This document shows, in pieces, positions 61,109 through 64,000 of a stretch of DNA of 64,000 bases. A program made the position numbers and the translations under genes. The notes under the pieces are model-generated. The model worked only from the letters and a program-made list of their open reading frames with translations, was not told the DNA's origin and ran no database searches. Source of the DNA: Paenibacillus sp. NEAU-GSW1 (GTDB lineage Bacteria > Bacillota > Bacilli > Paenibacillales > Paenibacillaceae); assembly GCF_009737085.1 (NCBI RefSeq), contig NZ_WOVL01000019.1, positions 1-64,000 on the forward strand, read 5' to 3'. How positions within the stretch are numbered: the stretch's first letter is position 1; every line of letters begins with the position of its first letter.

Positions 61109-62524
61109 ATGGTAGTAGGAGATGCTTCTTTAGATATTGATACTCTAGTCATTGGTGCAGGTCCCGGCGGTTACGTTGCTGCGATCCGCGCAGCGCAGCT
61201 TGGGCAAAACGTTCTCGTTGTCGATAAAGAGCATGTCGGCGGCGTATGTTTGAACGTTGGCTGTATTCCATCCAAAGCTTTGATCTCTGCATCCCATCAA
61301 TACGAATCTGTTAACCATGCGTCAGCTTTCGGTATTTCCGCAAGCGACGTTAAGGTTGACTGGAATAAAGTGCAAGAGTTTAAAAACGGCATCGTTAAAA
61401 AACTGACTGGCGGCGTAGCGTCCCTGCTGAAAGCGAACAAAGTTCAATTTTTCAGCGGTGAAGTGATGTTCATCAACGAGAATGAAGCGCGCGTATTCAA
61501 CGATCAGGAAGCGCCGCGTTACCGGTTTAAAAACTGCATCATTGCGACAGGTTCCCGTCCAATCGAGCTGAAGGCATTCCCTTTCAGCAAACGCATCGTA
61601 TCTTCGACAGGCGCGCTTTCGCTGCCTGAAATTCCGAAGAGCCTGATCGTAATCGGCGGCGGCTACATCGGTATAGAGCTTGGTCAAATGTACTCGAAAT
61701 TCGGCACGAAAGTGACGGTTATCGAGGGCGGCGACACCATTCTTCCAGGCTTCGATAAAGATATGTCTTCGATTGTTGCGAAGAAGCTTAAAGGCACTAA
61801 TGTCGACATCGTAACGGGAGCTATGGCGCAAGGCGCTGAGCAAACAGACAATGATGTTACATTGACTTATAAAGTAGGCGACAAAGAAGAGAAAGTAACA
61901 GCTGATTACTTGCTCGTAACTGTCGGCCGCCGTCCTAACACTGACGGCGATCTCGGACTTGAGCTTGCAGGCGTTAAAGTTGGCGAGCGCGGCCTCGTTG
62001 AGGTTGACGGCCAATGCCGTACAAGCAATCCGAACATTTTCGCAATTGGCGATATCATTGCCGGACCTGCGCTTGCGCATAAGGCAATGTACGAAGGCCG
62101 AGTAGCTGCAGAAGCAATTTCCGGTCTGCCAAGCGTAATCGACTACAAATGTGTTCCAGCGGTTTGCTTCTCCGATCCGGAGTGCGCGAGCGTTGGCCTT
62201 TCCGAGAAAGAAGCGAAAGACAAAGGCTACGAGACGAAAGTCGGCAAATTCCCGTTTGCGATCAACGGCCGAGCAATGTCGCTTAACGCTACGGAAGGCT
62301 TCGTGAAGCTGGTTGCCGACAAAAACTCCGGACTCGTGCTGGGCGCGCAAATTATCGGCAATGAAGCTTCCAATATGATTGCTGAGCTTGGTCTCGCAAT
62401 CGAGATGGGCGCTACGCTTGAAGATATCGCGCTTACGATCCACGCGCATCCGACGCTTGGCGAAATCGTTCTTGACGCTGCTGAAGTGGCATTGGGCCAT
62501 CCAATCCATACAGTGGGCAAATAA
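61109..62524 (+). CDS. pdhD: Dihydrolipoamide dehydrogenase (PDH E3)
   Basis: FAD-dependent reoxidation of dihydrolipoamide, 471 residues. FAD-binding GAGPGGYVAA, redox disulfide C47/C52 (GGVCLNVGCIPSK), NAD-binding GGGYIGIELGQ, FAD motif IFAIGDI and the C-terminal HAHPTLGE with the catalytic His-Glu. GGAGGTG upstream; 4-bp gap from pdhC. Followed by a GC palindrome and a terminator. Confidence 0.97.
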   Translation: MVVGDASLDIDTLVIGAGPGGYVAAIRAAQLGQNVLVVDKEHVGGVCLNVGCIPSKALISASHQYESVNHASAFGISASDVKVDWNKVQEFKNGIVKKLTGGVASLLKANKVQFFSGEVMFINENEARVFNDQEAPRYRFKNCIIATGSRPIELKAFPFSKRIVSSTGALSLPEIPKSLIVIGGGYIGIELGQMYSKFGTKVTVIEGGDTILPGFDKDMSSIVAKKLKGTNVDIVTGAMAQGAEQTDNDVTLTYKVGDKEEKVTADYLLVTVGRRPNTDGDLGLELAGVKVGERGLVEVDGQCRTSNPNIFAIGDIIAGPALAHKAMYEGRVAAEAISGLPSVIDYKCVPAVCFSDPECASVGLSEKEAKDKGYETKVGKFPFAINGRAMSLNATEGFVKLVADKNSGLVLGAQIIGNEASNMIAELGLAIEMGATLEDIALTIHAHPTLGEIVLDAAEVALGHPIHTVGK

Positions 62525-62539
62525 ATATAAGTTTGATAA

Positions 62540-62558
62540 CCGCGGCGGGCCGCCGCGG
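62540..62558. repeat. GC palindrome after pdhD
   Basis: CCGCGGCGG and CCGCCGCGG are a perfect 9-bp inverted repeat with a single G between. It directly precedes the operon terminator and may strengthen it. Confidence 0.75.
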
Positions 62559-62562
62559 AGGG

Positions 62563-62601
62563 GGAGGCTTCGCAGCTGCTGCAGCATGCGAGCCTCCTTT
62601 T
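62563..62601 (+). terminator. Terminator of the PDH operon
   Basis: GGAGGCTTCGCA pairs with TGCGAGCCTCC allowing one mismatch, inner GCTGCTGCAGC palindrome, then TTTT. Confidence 0.82.
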
Positions 62602-62648
62602 GTATATGTGCATATGATGTATAAATCGACGCTAAAGGGGCGGGACTT

Positions 62649-63137
62649 ATGGAGAAGGCCGGCAAAAAAGCGAAGGATTCGAAAGCGATTATGACGCAGA
62701 TTATTTTCCCGCTGGATACGAACCATCATGATACGATGTTTGGCGGCAAAGTGATGGAATATATGGATAAAATCGCAGCGATTTCAGCCATGCGCCACTC
62801 GCGTATGCAAGTTGTCACCGCATCGACGGACAGTCTCGATTTTGTCGCTCCAATTAAGGTTGGAGATGTGATCGAGATCGAAGCGTTTGTCACACGGACG
62901 AATCGCAGTTCGATGGAGGTGTACGTATCGGTACAGTCCGAAAACCTCTTTTCCGGCTATAAGACGACGACAGTGACCGCGTTCTTCACTTTTGTCGCGC
63001 TTGATGACCAAGGCAAGCCTGCTCAAGTGGCTCCAATAATCCCGGAAAGCGAAGATGAAATACGTCTTTTTGAAAGCGCCCCTGAACGTTATATGCAGCG
63101 CAAAAGTCGAATGATGCAAAGAAATGCTACGATCTAG
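62649..63137 (+). CDS. Acyl-CoA thioesterase (hot-dog fold, YkhA-like)
   Basis: 162 residues. The hot-dog helix and active-site region read DTNHHDTMFGGKVMEYMDKIAAISAMRH, followed by DSLDFVAPIKVGDVIEIEAFVTRTNRSSMEVYVSV, typical of YkhA/YciA-type acyl-CoA hydrolases. Hydrolyses acyl-CoA to free CoA and acid; chain-length preference not predictable. Monocistronic between the PDH terminator and thyA. Confidence 0.9.
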   Translation: MEKAGKKAKDSKAIMTQIIFPLDTNHHDTMFGGKVMEYMDKIAAISAMRHSRMQVVTASTDSLDFVAPIKVGDVIEIEAFVTRTNRSSMEVYVSVQSENLFSGYKTTTVTAFFTFVALDDQGKPAQVAPIIPESEDEIRLFESAPERYMQRKSRMMQRNATI

Positions 63138-63212
63138 TAGCGTATTCAAAGCTTAAGATGGTAAAATAAAAAGATGGTTAGGTTGTACGGTATTTAGCAA
63201 GGGGGGAATCAT

Positions 63213-64000
63213 ATGTTGAACAATTATAATAGCGAGAATGAATATTTGAAATTGCTTCGTCACGTCTTGAAGGAAGGGACGCGCAAAGACGACCGGACGG
63301 GAACGGGGACGATATCGGTATTCGGTTATCAAATGCGTTTCAATCTTCAGGAGGGCTTCCCGCTTCTGACGACCAAGCGTGTTCCATTTAGACTTATTGT
63401 GAGCGAGCTGCTCTGGTTTATTAAAGGAGATACAAATATCCGTTACTTGCTCCAGCACAACAATAATATTTGGAACGAGTGGGCATTTAAAAAGTGGATA
63501 GAGAGCGATCAGTATAAAGGACCGGATATGACGAATTTTGGTCTGCGCTCCCAGACGGACGAAGCGTTTGCGGCCGTTTATGAAGAACAAATGGCGCTTT
63601 TTAAATCGCGTATTTTGGAAGACGACGCTTTTGCCGGTGAATTCGGCGAGCTTGGCAACGTTTACGGCAAGCAATGGCGGGAGTGGAAGACGACTCGCGG
63701 CGACAGCGTTGATCAATTGAAGGATGTCATCCATTCGATCAAAACAAACCCGGATTCACGCAGACTGATCGTTTCGGCATGGAATCCGGAAGATGTGCCG
63801 ACGAATATGGCGTTGCCTCCATGTCATACCATGTTTCAATTTTATGTTGCGGACGGCAAGCTTTCCTGCCAATTGTATCAGCGGAGCGGAGATGCTTTTC
63901 TCGGCGTTCCGTTCAACATTGCGAGCTACGCGTTATTGACGCATCTCATTGCGCATGAATGCGGGCTTGCGGTCGGCGATTTCGTGCATACTTTTGGCGA
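63213..64000 (+). CDS. thyA: Thymidylate synthase ThyA, 5' part (cut by window end)
   Basis: Methylates dUMP with methylene-tetrahydrofolate to make dTMP. The first 262 codons are present and run off the window. Motifs: [20 protein letters not shown], the folate/dUMP arginine in [21 protein letters not shown], catalytic Cys204 in [12 protein letters not shown], and [18 protein letters not shown]. The insert around residues 90-140 ([19 protein letters not shown]) is that of the longer ~315-residue Gram-positive type. AAGGGGGGAA precedes the ATG. Confidence 0.97.
   Translation, partial: MLNNYNSENEYLKLLRHVLKEGTRKDDRTGTGTISVFGYQMRFNLQEGFPLLTTKRVPFRLIVSELLWFIKGDTNIRYLLQHNNNIWNEWAFKKWIESDQYKGPDMTNFGLRSQTDEAFAAVYEEQMALFKSRILEDDAFAGEFGELGNVYGKQWREWKTTRGDSVDQLKDVIHSIKTNPDSRRLIVSAWNPEDVPTNMALPPCHTMFQFYVADGKLSCQLYQRSGDAFLGVPFNIASYALLTHLIAHECGLAVGDFVHTFG

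Noticed and set aside
61322-62665. Very long minus-strand frame (447 codons) under pdhD
   Set aside because: Shadow of a strongly biased coding sequence; pdhD has all catalytic motifs on the plus strand. Similar long shadows under pdhA, pdhB, pdhC and glnA were dropped for the same reason.

Overview
The window looks like a chromosomal segment of a Paenibacillus-type Firmicute (class Bacilli, family Paenibacillaceae). The gene content is typical of endospore-forming Bacilli: a SpoVK-type AAA+ ATPase, GlnR/GlnA, LexA/YneA, MrfA/MrfB, YesM/YesN-type two-component regulators, and a PDH operon. Gene order follows Bacillus subtilis in several places (mutS-mutL; miaA-hfq; hflX-ynbB-glnR-glnA; lexA/yneA/ynzC; mrfA-mrfB). 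Starts are mostly ATG with strong AGGAGG-like sites, with some TTG and GTG. No tRNA, rRNA, CRISPR array or intact insertion sequence was seen. The left edge is non-coding and the right edge cuts thyA.

Layout. 0.45-7.3 kb: one packed operon, mutS, mutL, an RsmJ-like methyltransferase, miaA, hfq, closed by a strong terminator. 7.5-15.6 kb: class A penicillin-binding protein, cyclophilin lipoprotein, DUF402 protein, spoVK, hflX, ynbB-like PLP enzyme. 15.6-17.5 kb: glnR-glnA behind a clear GlnR operator and promoter. 17.5-18.4 kb: a gene-free stretch with a 15-copy 9-bp minisatellite and a duplicated hairpin-rich ~190-bp element. 18.5-19.7 kb: divergent lexA and yneA with several LexA boxes. 19.8-26.5 kb: small conserved genes, a HAD hydrolase, mtnD, metH and rnz. 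26.7-34.3 kb: a candidate DNA/RNA repair operon (mrfA, mrfB, HAD-IIA, Fpg-like glycosylase, endonuclease IV-like protein, cyclic-phosphate receiver-like protein, RlmM/FtsJ-like methyltransferase) behind a LexA-like box. 34.5-42.1 kb: a carbohydrate locus (sensor kinase, AraC-type response regulator, ABC binding protein, two permeases, GH105) pointing to uptake of unsaturated uronide oligosaccharides, probably pectin fragments. 42.4-44 kb: a GNAT, a small ORF and decayed IS1595-type transposase fragments. 44-50.9 kb: a Ser/Thr kinase fused to a degenerate MinD-like domain, an OmpR/ArlS-type two-component pair, a nitrilase, two GNATs and a PhnP-like metallohydrolase. 50.9-53.3 kb: a promoter, a large RNA fold and two intrinsic terminators ahead of a MutS2-like gene that lacks the Smr domain. 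53.3-57.3 kb: thiN, a TRIC-type membrane protein, a low-molecular-weight phosphatase, a methyltransferase, a CuA-like lipoprotein and an esterase. 57.5-62.5 kb: pdhA-pdhB-pdhC-pdhD. 62.6-64 kb: acyl-CoA thioesterase and the 5' part of thyA.

Most genes are ordinary core functions. The parts most worth a second look are the structured leader/ncRNA before the MutS2-like gene, the repair operon with its cyclic-phosphate receiver protein and 19-codon coupled micro-ORF, the kinase-MinD fusion sitting just after a terminator, and the repeat-rich region between glnA and lexA.
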